Shown here: one piece after another, positions 1 through 6,909 of the stretch | Layout of the letters: each line of letters opens with the position of its first letter | How positions within the stretch are numbered: the first letter of the stretch is position 1 | Origin: JAPKZH01 sp964537875 | GTDB taxonomy: Bacteria > Acidobacteriota > Aminicenantia > Aminicenantales > UBA4085 | DNA: 15,409 nucleotides | Reading direction: 5' to 3' | NCBI GenBank assembly: GCA_964537875.1 | Contig: CAZIDN010000079.1 | Coordinates: 1-15,409 of the forward strand | Notes under the pieces: model-generated | The model's database searches: none | Told to the model about the DNA's origin: nothing | The model's input: only the letters and a program-made list of their open reading frames with translations | Made by a program: the position numbers and the translations under genes

Positions 1-40
1 AAATCAAAAAAACCTTGACAGGTGCCGCGCTTTCATACAT

Positions 41-71
41 GGAAGGAAACCCTAAGTAAGGGTTTCCTTCC
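41..71. repeat. Perfect 13-bp inverted repeat upstream of tRNA-His
   Basis: The arms GGAAGGAAACCCT (41-53) and AGGGTTTCCTTCC (59-71) are perfectly complementary around a 5-nt loop. No T-run follows on either strand, so it is not a standard intrinsic terminator. It may end the transcript of an unseen upstream gene or be a protein-binding site. A TTGACA at 15-20 lies just upstream but has no good -10 partner. Confidence 0.6.
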
Positions 72-88
72 AAGAGTGTCCGGCGATA

Positions 89-117
89 TTGACTTTGCCC
101 CCGATAGATGCGAAAAT
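89..117 (+). promoter_or_regulatory. Possible promoter of tRNA-His
   Basis: TTGACT (89-94) is followed after 17 nt by GAAAAT (112-117), a 4/6 match to the -10 consensus. Transcription would start about 13 nt before the mature tRNA. The -10 is weak, so this is only a plausible assignment. Confidence 0.3.
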
Positions 118-136
118 CTTACTCCCTTCCATAGAC

Positions 137-211
137 GGTGAGTGTAGCTCAATTGGTTAGAGCATCGGACTGTGGATCCGAAGGTTGGGGGTTCAAGTCC
201 CCTCACTCACC
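137..211 (+). tRNA. tRNA-His (GTG anticodon)
   Basis: A complete cloverleaf is visible. The acceptor arm GTGAGTG (138-144) pairs with CACTCAC (204-210). The D-arm is GCTC...GAGC. The anticodon stem TCGGA/TCCGA encloses the loop CTGTGGA, with anticodon GTG. The T-arm is GGGGG-TTCAAGT-CCCCT, with one non-canonical pair. G137 opposite C211 gives the G-1:C73 pair that marks histidine tRNAs in bacteria. CCA is not encoded, so it must be added after transcription. The gene is intact although a recombinase gene on the other strand ends inside its 3' arm, as expected when an element integrates into a tRNA and rebuilds its end. Confidence 0.95.
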
Positions 212-1744
212 CCTACCCCCCACTTGTTCGAAACGCTTTCCCTCGGTTTTCCTGATCTTGTTTATCTGGACCAAAAAGTTGAACGGCACCTTGAAGATGA
301 AGATCGGCTCCTCGCCGCCGATGATGCATTTCTCCAGCACGGCGTCGAGTACCCTGGCCTTGTCCTCCAAGGGCGCCTTGGCGTAGGTTTCTCTGAACCC
401 CTTGAGCAGCTGGAGGACAGTAAGCCCCTGCTCTACGTAGGCGAAGTTCCTCTTGTCGAGTTCCCTTTTTTCTTCATTTATCCTCTGGTTTCTTGCTTCC
501 AGTTTAACCTTCCATTCCAAAATCTCTTCGGTTGGTATCTTTCCTTCCAGGTGCCCATCCATCAAGACATTGATTTTATTCGTGTTCTTGGTTTCTTCCG
601 CGTTCAGCCGCCTCAGGTTCGTTTTCACTTCCAGGGATTGTCTGATGTGCCCGCTCCGCAGCTCCTCCCTGATCTTGTCCGCGATCTCCCCGTCGACGTA
701 CAGGTCGCCGATGTTCTCCTGGAACACCTTGTCGATGTCCTTTTCCCGGTAGGCCGTCTTCAGGGGGCATTTCCCCTTCTTCGACCCGACGCACTGGTAG
801 TAGACGAAGTGCCCCCTGCCGTGCCGGCCCCGGTGGAGCTCGCCGGTGACGGAACCGTGGCACCTGTAGCATTTCAGGAACTTCTTGAAGGCGAAGAACT
901 TCTTGGCGTTCGGCCGCGTTTCCCTGTGGTTCAGGAACAGCTGGTTCTGGACCCGCTCGAACAGCCTCAAGGAGATTAAGGGCTCATGGACGCCAACCTG
1001 TCCGTTCCTCATTTTTCCTATATAGAATTCATTCCGCAAAATAACCTCGACGCCGTGGATCGACAGCGGTCTGCCGTTCTTCCGGCGCAAACCCCTTTTC
1101 TCCATCTCGTCCCGCAACCTTAAAAGCGACCAGCCGCCTTTCCCGTAAAGCTCGAACATCTCCTGGATAAAATGCTTTCGTTCCTCGTCCACGATAACAA
1201 TCCTTCTTTTCTTCTGGCTTTCAGGCAAGTCCTTGTCGGCGGGATGGACGGCATTGAGGTAACCTAGCGGCGCGAACGAAGGCAGTTCGCCCCGGCTTAT
1301 TTTCTGCCGCAAACCCAACTTCGTTTTTTCCGACCTTTTCCGGTTCTCCATTTCGGCATAAGCGCCGAGGATATTGAAAATAAACCTTTCGGACGGCGGC
1401 GAGTTCCTACTGTAAATTTTGTTTTCACAGACAATGACAACGCTCACCCCAAATTCGTCTATCAATTTCTGGATAGTGAAAAAATCCTCGTAGTTGCGCG
1501 CCAGACGGTCGACGTCAAACGACAGCAGGTATTCGATTTTATTAGTTTTGACGAATTCAACCATTTCCTTGAATGATTTTCGACGATACGATTCCTTCGC
1601 TGATTCCTGAATCCTATATTTCTCTACAAGTTCAATCTTTTCCCTTTTAACAAATTCTTTGATTTGGTCTTCCTGCGCGTCCAAGGAATAACCGCCGACC
1701 TGCCCTACCGACGAGACTCTGAACCAGGAGACCCCGGTCTTCAT
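203..1744 (-). CDS. Large serine recombinase (integrase), 513 aa
   Basis: This is a site-specific recombinase, the likely integrase of the element. The N-terminal resolvase domain (about residues 3-145) carries R9-V-S11-S12 with the presumed nucleophile S11, and DVDRLAR with R80 and R83. A recombinase domain follows (about 155-275). Then comes a zinc ribbon with C292, C295, C318 and C326, and a charged coiled-coil segment (about 365-435), the standard order of large serine integrases. The length is typical. The ATG overlaps the stop of the upstream 59-aa ORF (ATGA), so translation is probably coupled. The stop codon and the last two sense codons lie within the tRNA-His 3' arm. The C-terminus is therefore written partly by the attachment site and would probably change on excision. 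Family is certain; the integrase role is inferred from position. Confidence 0.93.
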   Translation of the reverse strand: MKTGVSWFRVSSVGQVGGYSLDAQEDQIKEFVKREKIELVEKYRIQESAKESYRRKSFKEMVEFVKTNKIEYLLSFDVDRLARNYEDFFTIQKLIDEFGVSVVIVCENKIYSRNSPPSERFIFNILGAYAEMENRKRSEKTKLGLRQKISRGELPSFAPLGYLNAVHPADKDLPESQKKRRIVIVDEERKHFIQEMFELYGKGGWSLLRLRDEMEKRGLRRKNGRPLSIHGVEVILRNEFYIGKMRNGQVGVHEPLISLRLFERVQNQLFLNHRETRPNAKKFFAFKKFLKCYRCHGSVTGELHRGRHGRGHFVYYQCVGSKKGKCPLKTAYREKDIDKVFQENIGDLYVDGEIADKIREELRSGHIRQSLEVKTNLRRLNAEETKNTNKINVLMDGHLEGKIPTEEILEWKVKLEARNQRINEEKRELDKRNFAYVEQGLTVLQLLKGFRETYAKAPLEDKARVLDAVLEKCIIGGEEPIFIFKVPFNFLVQINKIRKTEGKRFEQVGGRGE

Positions 1745-1920
1745 CCCTTCTTCTTCTTGCTCTGCTTTTTCAGGGTTTCCGTCAACTGGACCAAATCATC
1801 AAGGCCGACGTCCTCCTCGACCAGGTTCCTCTTCTGCCTTTCGAAGTCCTCGGCGATGGCCTTCCGGGCGTCGTCCGGATCGGGGGCCCTGAAGAGTTCC
1901 CTGGCTTTCTTCTTCTTCAT
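1741..1920 (-). CDS. Small basic/acidic protein coupled to the recombinase, 59 aa
   Basis: The ORF starts at ATG 1920 and encodes 59 residues: MKKKKARELFRAPDPDDARK at the start and a lysine-rich tail ending KKQSKKKKG. A strong GGAGG site lies 7 nt before the ATG, and TATAAT lies just upstream. Its TGA overlaps the recombinase ATG as ATGA. A short charged protein cotranscribed with a serine integrase could be a recombination directionality factor or a regulator, but no family is recognised. The SD, the promoter and the coupled overlap are the evidence that it is real. Confidence 0.7.
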   Translation of the reverse strand: MKKKKARELFRAPDPDDARKAIAEDFERQKRNLVEEDVGLDDLVQLTETLKKQSKKKKG

Positions 1921-1938
1921 TTTTTTGCCTCCGAAGAA

Positions 1939-1944
1939 ATTATA
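1939..1944 (-). promoter_or_regulatory. Candidate -10 element for the recombinase operon
   Basis: The minus strand reads TATAAT, a perfect -10. I see no convincing -35 about 17 nt upstream. The expected start site falls almost on the GGAGG ribosome site, giving a very short leader. The recombinase pair would then have its own promoter, separate from the long operon that ends at the terminator at 1979-2002. Confidence 0.45.
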
Positions 1945-1978
1945 ACCCAGAACGCGCCTGAAAATACACCCGGGACGG

Positions 1979-2002
1979 CCTAAAACGGACCAGCAGTGGT
2001 CC
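1979..2002 (-). terminator. Intrinsic terminator ending the structural operon
   Basis: On the minus strand GGACCA-CTGC-TGGTCC forms a perfect 6-bp, 4-nt-loop hairpin (1987-2002) followed by GTTTTAGG. The T-run is short, so efficiency is uncertain. Its place after the last small ORF of the leftward operon and before the recombinase promoter fits. Confidence 0.5.
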
Positions 2003-2014
2003 TCTGGCGCGTTT

Positions 2015-2101
2015 TCAATGTTTTTTTGGGGAATTGTCTGTTATGGCCCGCTTGGTCAGTCTGGGGTCGAATGTGGGCCTTCCGCCCGGCGGTTCGCCCA
2101 T
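2015..2101 (-). CDS. Mini-ORF, 28 aa, end of structural operon
   Basis: ATG at 2101 is preceded by GAGGGGGCGCC, a good SD that overlaps the TGA of the upstream gene. The product begins MGEPPGGRPTFDPRLTKRAI and is very polar. The GRPT...P..T stretch loosely recalls the start of some phage small-terminase proteins, so this could be the stump of a longer gene. The similarity is too short to rely on. A terminator hairpin follows 12 nt after the stop. Confidence 0.35.
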   Translation of the reverse strand: MGEPPGGRPTFDPRLTKRAITDNSPKKH

Positions 2102-2111
2102 GGCGCCCCCC

Positions 2112-2612
2112 TCAGGGGTTCACGTATTGGGCGACGCTGACCGCCAGCGCGGTCGCGCCATTGTTCTGCAAGACGAGGCAACCGTTCGCGATATACAGGT
2201 TGAAGGTGCTCGGGTTGTCTTTGATGACCCTGAACTGGCCCTCGTACCCCGAGTCGCCACCCGCCTCGTACACGGACCCCACTCCGCGGATTCCCAAGAT
2301 CATAAGCGAATATGTCGACACATTATAGGCGAGGACAAGGCTCGGGACGTCCGCTATGGCCGTCACGACGGTCTGCCCGGGATTGACGGTGCCGGACCAC
2401 GAGGCCAGGCGCCTGAGGGACTGGCCGGCCTCGAGCGCCCCGACGCGCCCCCTCAGCTCGGCGTCGTCGTAGTCCCCGCCGCCCGTACCCACGTTGTCGA
2501 CGACGAAGGACTTCGTCTCGCCCGGGGCGATCTCGACCCTGTTCCCGTAGTAGTCGATGAAGACCTCCACCGTGGAGGCCTCGTTCTTGTGCGTCTTGTA
2601 TACGAGCGGCAT
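2112..2612 (-). CDS. Hypothetical beta-rich protein, possible virion component, 166 aa
   Basis: The start at ATG 2612 (MPLVYKTHKNEAS) is chosen because AAAGGGGGTAAGG precedes it and the RRM gene stops only 2 nt upstream. A longer reading of the frame would run back through the RRM gene. The product alternates short hydrophobic beta-like stretches with Gly/Asp turns (VGTGGGDYDD) and ends AVSVAQYVNP. It has no signal peptide or membrane segment. The look is that of a small virion decoration or adaptor protein, but I do not recognise a family. It is the last sizeable gene of the leftward operon. Confidence 0.8.
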   Translation of the reverse strand: MPLVYKTHKNEASTVEVFIDYYGNRVEIAPGETKSFVVDNVGTGGGDYDDAELRGRVGALEAGQSLRRLASWSGTVNPGQTVVTAIADVPSLVLAYNVSTYSLMILGIRGVGSVYEAGGDSGYEGQFRVIKDNPSTFNLYIANGCLVLQNNGATALAVSVAQYVNP

Positions 2613-2614
2613 CC

Positions 2615-2890
2615 TTACCCCCTTTCGAGATAATCCGGCCTCGCGGTTATTCCGCGCGCCTTGCTGACGGCCAGTTCCCGCCCGTGGAACATGCAGCGGT
2701 TGAACCTCGCGATCGCCTTCATGGCCTCCTCCTCGCTCGACATCGCGACAAAGCAAAAGCTACGGCGGAGGTTTTCCTCGTCGAAAATCAGCTTCACCTG
2801 GCAGACGGTGCCGGCCTCGGAGAACATTCGGGCCAGCTCCTCGACCGAACTGTCCGGATGACAATTGCCCACGTATATTTCCGTCCTCAT
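2615..2890 (-). CDS. RNA-recognition-motif (RRM) protein, 91 aa
   Basis: This is a single-domain RRM protein expected to bind single-stranded RNA. RNP2 is IYVGNC (residues 5-10). RNP1 is RSFCFVAM (43-50), close to the [RK]-G-[FY]-[GA]-[FY]-[ILV]-X-[FY] consensus but with Ser and Cys in the Gly and Gly/Ala positions. Both aromatics needed for base stacking are present. The spacing and the following EEEAMKAIARFN helix fit the beta-alpha-beta-beta-alpha-beta fold. Such proteins are common in some bacterial phyla but unusual inside a phage structural operon. The ATG overlaps the previous stop by one base (TGATG), implying coupling. Confidence 0.88.
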   Translation of the reverse strand: MRTEIYVGNCHPDSSVEELARMFSEAGTVCQVKLIFDEENLRRSFCFVAMSSEEEAMKAIARFNRCMFHGRELAVSKARGITARPDYLERG

Positions 2891-3237
2891 CAGACCCTCC
2901 CTTGTTTTTTCCCCGCCAGGTACTCCTCTAGGTCCCAGGGTTCCTTTCCCCCTTTCTTCCGGCCCGGACTATTCGGGGCCTTCAACAAACCGGCGATCAG
3001 GTACGCGATATCCCTTCGCAGACGGATCTTCTCCGCCTTCGGGATGCTCGTGCCCTCGACGGCCGCATAGTCCTTGGCGAGCTCGGCGAGCAGCTTCCTC
3101 CGGCCAAGGAAACGGCCCGGCCCGCGCCGGAGCTCCCGGGCACTCTCCGATCCGCTGTGGAAAAGACACTTGTCATCATCACGGATCGCGAACGCCTGGC
3201 ACGGCTGCCCGTCCTTCCTGGCCGCCGCGCACCTCAT
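2890..3237 (-). CDS. Small Cys/His zinc-motif phage protein, possible small terminase, 115 aa
   Basis: The start is ATG 3237, which overlaps the TerL stop as ATGA. The same frame is open upstream only as a shadow of TerL. The N-terminus has C3-x9-C13-x10-C24-x2-H27 (RCAAARKDGQPC ... KCLFHS), a zinc-knuckle motif seen at the start of many phage proteins next to terminases. A basic stretch (RRGPGRFLGRRK) and a helical segment (about 60-87) follow, ending in a Lys/Gly tail. Adjacency to TerL suggests a small terminase or DNA-packaging accessory role; this is inference. Confidence 0.82.
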   Translation of the reverse strand: MRCAAARKDGQPCQAFAIRDDDKCLFHSGSESARELRRGPGRFLGRRKLLAELAKDYAAVEGTSIPKAEKIRLRRDIAYLIAGLLKAPNSPGRKKGGKEPWDLEEYLAGKKQGRV

Positions 3238-4763
3238 GTGTTCCCCCACGGGTTGAAACCCCCCTTGACGGGTTTCGCGTTCCGGCCGCCGTCGCTCATC
3301 CACTCGTCCATGGTCTTTCGGGCGTCCTCGACCGGGTCCGGGGATTTCCGCGAAACCCGGACGGGCATCCGGCCTTCCTGCTCGGCCTTGCTCCAGTATC
3401 TGGGTTTTTGCGAGACCATCACGGCCACGCCCGCGCAGACGTTCCCCTCGTCCTCGGGCTGGCCGCCGTCCGTGTCGACGCTGTCCCTGCCGCCGCTGCG
3501 GGTCTTGCGTATAAGGCTTTTTAATTGCGTCACGAGCAGTTCCTTGTTCGGGATCGACAACCGTGAAGTATTTAAAATTTCCTCCATATCCAGATAAATT
3601 TCGCTCTTGCTCTTCTCGCTCCGGATGTACTTGACGCCGTGCTTGGCGAAGCTGTTGAGCGCCCAGTCGCCGGAGAACTTGTCGCCGGTGACCGAGAGGA
3701 CATGGTATTCCTTTATCAAATCGCAATACTGGGCCGTCACCTCGTCGGGGTTGAACTTGGGCCGCCGGCTCCGGACCACGTCGACCACGGCCCTCTCGTC
3801 CTCCTTGTGGCCGATGGCGACCGCGTAGCTGTCCCTGCCGCCGCCGCCCGCCACGTCCACGAAGCAGAAATAGTCCCTGACGTCGCCGCGGTAGGGCAGC
3901 TCCAGCGGCCGGTCGAAATTCACGGCCGCGTCGACCTGCGCCGGGTCGTACATCGAGCTCTCGTCGGCCCTGAAGTTGCACATGTACTCCTGCTCGAACG
4001 CGACCGGGTCCTTGAGCTTGGCCCACGCCAGCTTCAGCCTGTTGAAGCCGGGATAGAAGAACTCGGTGCTGCCCTTGAGGACGAGGACCGGCGCGCCGTC
4101 GACCCCGAAATAGCGCCGGTGGTCGTTCCACGCCTCGCCGGACATCCTGTTCAGCGTTGAGAGCTTTATCATCTTCGAATGCTCGAAAATCAGGCCGGGC
4201 CGGGCCGCGTTCAGGACCTCCGTGTCGATGCTCCTGCCCTCCGTCTTCCAGAACGCGAACTCGTCGCCGCCGAAGACCAGGATCGACGGCGCCCTGACCC
4301 GCGCGTTGTTGGCCGGGAAGATCAGGATGCTGCAGCCGTTGCTCAGCTGGATCTCCCCGCCCCTCACGCCCTTTATCAGCTTCCTTAGGGCGGGCGAGTG
4401 CTCGAGCTTGCCGAGGCAGTAGTCATAGACCACGCCGCTCTGGCGCCCCATCTCGCTGGTCACGATCATGCTCACCGCCCTCTCCCCGGTTGACAGCTTC
4501 GGCGGCCTCAGGCAGCTTTCGAAGAGGAGGACGTTCGTCAGGATCTTGTCCGTCCCGCCGGATTTCCGGCCCTTCAGGATGTCGACCTCGAAAAACTCCT
4601 GCCCCTCGGCGTACCTCCGCCCGCCGGCCGCCTGGCCCCACAACCCGAGCTCCTCTTCATTCAAGGGCAGGCCGTAGATCGCCTTGAGGGCCATCTTCTG
4701 CGCCGGGCTGAGGCTCCGGTCGTTCAAGAGCCTCTCGTCCTCGATAAATTCGATGATGTTCAT
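3234..4763 (-). CDS. terL: Phage terminase large subunit (TerL), 509 aa
   Basis: TerL is the ATP-driven packaging motor and nuclease that cuts and translocates DNA into the prohead. The ATPase half shows a variant Walker A region (K64-G-R-K-S-G-G-T71), Walker B ILVFGGDE (161-168) and a coupling motif LSTLN (201-205). The nuclease half has the RNase H-like acidic residues: D303 in FVDVAGGGGRD, D361 in VTGDKFSGD, and D438/E439 in PEDEGNVCAGVA. The Walker A position normally held by Lys before Ser/Thr is Gly70, while Lys residues sit at 64 and 67. This resembles the deviant Walker A of lambda gpA. Length is normal. The ATG overlaps the 23-aa mini-ORF stop (ATGA), and its own SD is weak, so translation is probably coupled. 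Confidence 0.95.
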   Translation of the reverse strand: MNIIEFIEDERLLNDRSLSPAQKMALKAIYGLPLNEEELGLWGQAAGGRRYAEGQEFFEVDILKGRKSGGTDKILTNVLLFESCLRPPKLSTGERAVSMIVTSEMGRQSGVVYDYCLGKLEHSPALRKLIKGVRGGEIQLSNGCSILIFPANNARVRAPSILVFGGDEFAFWKTEGRSIDTEVLNAARPGLIFEHSKMIKLSTLNRMSGEAWNDHRRYFGVDGAPVLVLKGSTEFFYPGFNRLKLAWAKLKDPVAFEQEYMCNFRADESSMYDPAQVDAAVNFDRPLELPYRGDVRDYFCFVDVAGGGGRDSYAVAIGHKEDERAVVDVVRSRRPKFNPDEVTAQYCDLIKEYHVLSVTGDKFSGDWALNSFAKHGVKYIRSEKSKSEIYLDMEEILNTSRLSIPNKELLVTQLKSLIRKTRSGGRDSVDTDGGQPEDEGNVCAGVAVMVSQKPRYWSKAEQEGRMPVRVSRKSPDPVEDARKTMDEWMSDGGRNAKPVKGGFNPWGNT

Positions 4764-4831
4764 CGTGGTTTTTTGGACTTTTCGTCCCTCAGAGAAAATG
4801 CGCCGCAGAGCGCCTGTTCCTGGATTTTCAT
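4760..4831 (-). CDS. Bridging mini-ORF, 23 aa, between zinc protein and TerL
   Basis: The ATG at 4831 overlaps the upstream stop as ATGA, and its TGA overlaps the TerL ATG as ATGA. GGAGGCAAGGGAAGG directly precedes the start. The product begins MKIQEQALCGAFSLRDEKSK. TerL lacks a good SD of its own, so this ORF may deliver ribosomes to terL. No independent function can be proposed. Confidence 0.55.
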   Translation of the reverse strand: MKIQEQALCGAFSLRDEKSKKPR

Positions 4832-5127
4832 CCTTCCCTTGCCTCCGCCACGCCCTTCCGGCCCCTGGGCCGGAAAACAGGCCCTTTCCTTGATTGGGCC
4901 TTGCAAAGAAGGGCGACCTGGGGGTGGTCGGCGACCACCTCGGCCAGCTCGGCCGGCCAGTTCTCGGCCGCCTTCCCCATCCTGGCCCGGTAGCCCTTCG
5001 ACTCCGGGCTGTTGCCGAACCTGAACGGGTACAGCGGGCAATCGCCGATCATGCAGAGCGTGACCTCCTTCGGCAGGCCGCCGCCGCACTCCAGGCAGTA
5101 AGCCTTGATCGCCTTTGATCTGGTCAT
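4828..5127 (-). CDS. Cys4 zinc-binding phage protein, 99 aa
   Basis: The N-terminus carries KAYCLECGGGLPKEVTLC and then GDCPLYPFRFG, with C11, C14, C25 and C30 as a probable Zn site. Proteins with this C-x2-C ... C-x4-C-PL-(Y/W)P-(Y/F)R-(F/M)G signature are widespread among phages, often among DNA-packaging genes; their role is unknown. The remainder (about 45-99) is basic and low in complexity. GAGGTGAACG precedes the ATG. A 9-bp hairpin (4856-4875) lies within the last third of the gene. Confidence 0.82.
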   Translation of the reverse strand: MTRSKAIKAYCLECGGGLPKEVTLCMIGDCPLYPFRFGNSPESKGYRARMGKAAENWPAELAEVVADHPQVALLCKAQSRKGPVFRPRGRKGVAEAREG

Positions 5128-5172
5128 CGTTCACCTCGCGCAAGAAGCCCCCGCACCGACCCGGGCGGGGCG

Positions 5173-6168
5173 CTATTTTTTCAGGAACTTCTCGTCCCGG
5201 TACCGCTTGGCCTCGGCCGGGCTCAGGTACCGCTCCTCGTCCCTGGTCAAATTTAATTTTGTCTCCGGGCCGAAGTTCTCCTTTGCGCCGCTCAGCCGCA
5301 TTTCCTCGTTTGAAAGTTTGCCGAACCGCGTCTCCTCGGGCCCCTGCTCGGCCACGGGCGTGAAGACCGTCTGCTCCCTGACCCTCTCGACGTTCTCCAG
5401 GTCGAGGGTGACCTCCCCGCCGTCGCCGATCTTGTACGGGATCTGGACCAGGGCCTCCCTTGTCTCCCCGCTCGCCTGGTCGTATTCGACCGTCCTCACG
5501 ATGGCCAGGTCCGGCGAGAAGTCCTTGACCCATGCGCCCTCGTCGAACCCGGAACGGACGGCGTCCTCCAACTGCTGCCTGACGCTGAAAAACTCCTCGG
5601 ACAACATCTTATTTTCTTCTTCCTCGGTTATCTCGATTTCCGCCTTTCGCTCGGCCGGGAACCCCATGCTCTCGTACAGGCCGTTCGTCAGGGCGCCCTC
5701 GACGCTGGGGCTCAGCGTGAAGTCCACGCCGATTATCCGCGCGTCGTCGTCCACGACGTCCTCGCCGCCCTCGGCGTGCACCCCGCCCTCGGCGCGCAGG
5801 CTCGCGCCCACGCGGCCCTTGCGCAATACCACGGCGAGGTCGGCCCCGAGTCTCGTGTTCAGGATCTCGGCCTCGCCCCAGGCCTCGTTGCCCTTCATCC
5901 AGAACTTGCTCATCTTGTGGCTGATCTGGCCGACCCTGAGGTGCGCCGAACCCTCGGGGTGCTCCGGCGCGCCCCACACCTGGCTGTCGCTGTCGATGAG
6001 GCCCTGGAGCCGCCTCGTCTCCCGCACGAGGAACTCCGTCTTGTACGTCCTCCTGTTCCCCGTCTTCACGTCCCCCTTGGCGAACAGGAACTTGACCTTC
6101 CCGAGCGAGTCCCTGGCCTTGCTCTCCTCGACGGTTATGCTCTGAAAAAGGACGTCTTCGTAAATCAT
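5173..6168 (-). CDS. Prohead protease, T4 gp21-like (S77), possibly with fused scaffold tail, 331 aa
   Basis: This enzyme matures proheads by cleaving scaffold and capsid precursors inside the shell. Residues 1-160 match the herpes-assemblin-like prohead proteases: GNRRTYKTEFL (37-47), GAPEHPEG with probable catalytic H70, ISHKMSKFWMKGNEAWGEA (82-100), RVGASLRAEG with probable nucleophile S123, and GVDFTLSPSVEGA (147-159). Residues 175-331 are acidic and helical (EEEENKMLSEEFFSVRQQLE), which could be a fused scaffold segment. The ATG overlaps the previous stop as ATGA, and GAGGGGGAAAGACG precedes it. The expected neighbours, portal and major capsid protein, are not in the window. Confidence 0.87.
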   Translation of the reverse strand: MIYEDVLFQSITVEESKARDSLGKVKFLFAKGDVKTGNRRTYKTEFLVRETRRLQGLIDSDSQVWGAPEHPEGSAHLRVGQISHKMSKFWMKGNEAWGEAEILNTRLGADLAVVLRKGRVGASLRAEGGVHAEGGEDVVDDDARIIGVDFTLSPSVEGALTNGLYESMGFPAERKAEIEITEEEENKMLSEEFFSVRQQLEDAVRSGFDEGAWVKDFSPDLAIVRTVEYDQASGETREALVQIPYKIGDGGEVTLDLENVERVREQTVFTPVAEQGPEETRFGKLSNEEMRLSGAKENFGPETKLNLTRDEERYLSPAEAKRYRDEKFLKK

Positions 6169-6590
6169 CGTCTTTCCCCCTCTTCTTCGGGACGGCGAGC
6201 ACGGTCTCCCGGGAATTCGCCTTCCCGTCCAATCTCATCTATCTGGTTCTTCCGCGGACAAAAGGTCTTTCCGTAGATGAGCCGCATCTCGTCCCTGTCC
6301 AGGACCGTCCTCGGTGTCCCGACGATCCCCGGGTCGGCCTCGGTCCCGGGCGACGGCGGCAATTCCTCCGGAATGACGATCTCCTGCTCGACGTTCTGCC
6401 GCTCTTCCGCCAACTCGACCTCGCCGAGGTTCAACTGGAATTTCAAATAATACCTCTTGCCCGCGTCTTCTGGGAGGCTGAAGACGACCCCCCGGCCGTC
6501 AAAACTCAGCAGGTTCGCCCCCGGATGCCTGGCCCCCAGGGCCGCCTCGAGCCTCCTTTTATTCCGGTTCGTCGCCGTCAGTATCCCCAT
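6165..6590 (-). CDS. Hypothetical protein, 141 aa
   Basis: The product begins MGILTATNRNKRRLEAALGA and has a basic N-terminus. Beta-like stretches (VVFSLP, YYLKFQLNLGEVEL) come next, then an acidic Pro-rich linker. A conserved-looking DRDEMRLIYGKTFCP (about 98-112) and a charged tail follow. It overlaps the upstream gene by 32 bp and the protease by ATGA. It has no membrane segment, and I recognise no family. Its position directly before the protease suggests a capsid-assembly or connector role. The last 25 residues are unusually charged and may be disordered. Confidence 0.72.
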   Translation of the reverse strand: MGILTATNRNKRRLEAALGARHPGANLLSFDGRGVVFSLPEDAGKRYYLKFQLNLGEVELAEERQNVEQEIVIPEELPPSPGTEADPGIVGTPRTVLDRDEMRLIYGKTFCPRKNQIDEIGREGEFPGDRARRPEEEGERR

Positions 6591-6864
6591 CCTCGTCCTC
6601 CCCGGGGAGCACGCCGGGGATCCTTATGATCTCCTCGGCGATGTCCCGCAGGGTCTCCAGGAGCTCCTCGTCCCGCACGGCGAGCTCCTCGGCGACCTCG
6701 GCCTCCGCCCGCCTCTTGTACTTGTCCTTCTCCTCGGCGATGGCCGCGGCGATCCTGTCGTCGATGCCGTCAAAGGCCCTGTTCATGACGCTGTCGTAGA
6801 CCTCTTGGACCAGTCCCGGGTATGCCGCCTTCAGGTCCGCGACCGTCTTGATCTCTTCGCCCAT
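6559..6864 (-). CDS. Acidic helical protein, scaffold-like, 101 aa
   Basis: ATG 6864 is chosen over a TTG one codon upstream because AAGGAGGG lies 6 nt before the ATG. Residues 7-80 are nearly all helical and alternate acidic and basic (EEKDKYKRRAEAEVAEEL). The end is strongly acidic (GEDEDGDTDGDEPE). Size, charge and position two genes before the prohead protease would fit a capsid scaffold or its cofactor. Composition alone cannot prove this, and no family is recognised. Confidence 0.78.
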   Translation of the reverse strand: MGEEIKTVADLKAAYPGLVQEVYDSVMNRAFDGIDDRIAAAIAEEKDKYKRRAEAEVAEELAVRDEELLETLRDIAEEIIRIPGVLPGEDEDGDTDGDEPE

Positions 6865-6909
6865 CAAAACCCTCCTTTGCCCCCGGCGCCCTCGCGGCGT
6901 CCGGGTTAA

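Noticed and set aside
41..71. Hairpin as an intrinsic terminator
   Set aside because: The stem is perfect but no T-run follows on either strand.
185..979. Rightward 264-codon open frame starting in the tRNA
   Set aside because: It is the opposite strand of the serine recombinase, starts inside tRNA-His, and has no SD.
3238..4131. Upstream part of the leftward frame leading into the 115-aa zinc protein
   Set aside because: It is an out-of-frame, Arg/Gly-rich reading of terL. The real start is ATG 3237, overlapping the terL stop.
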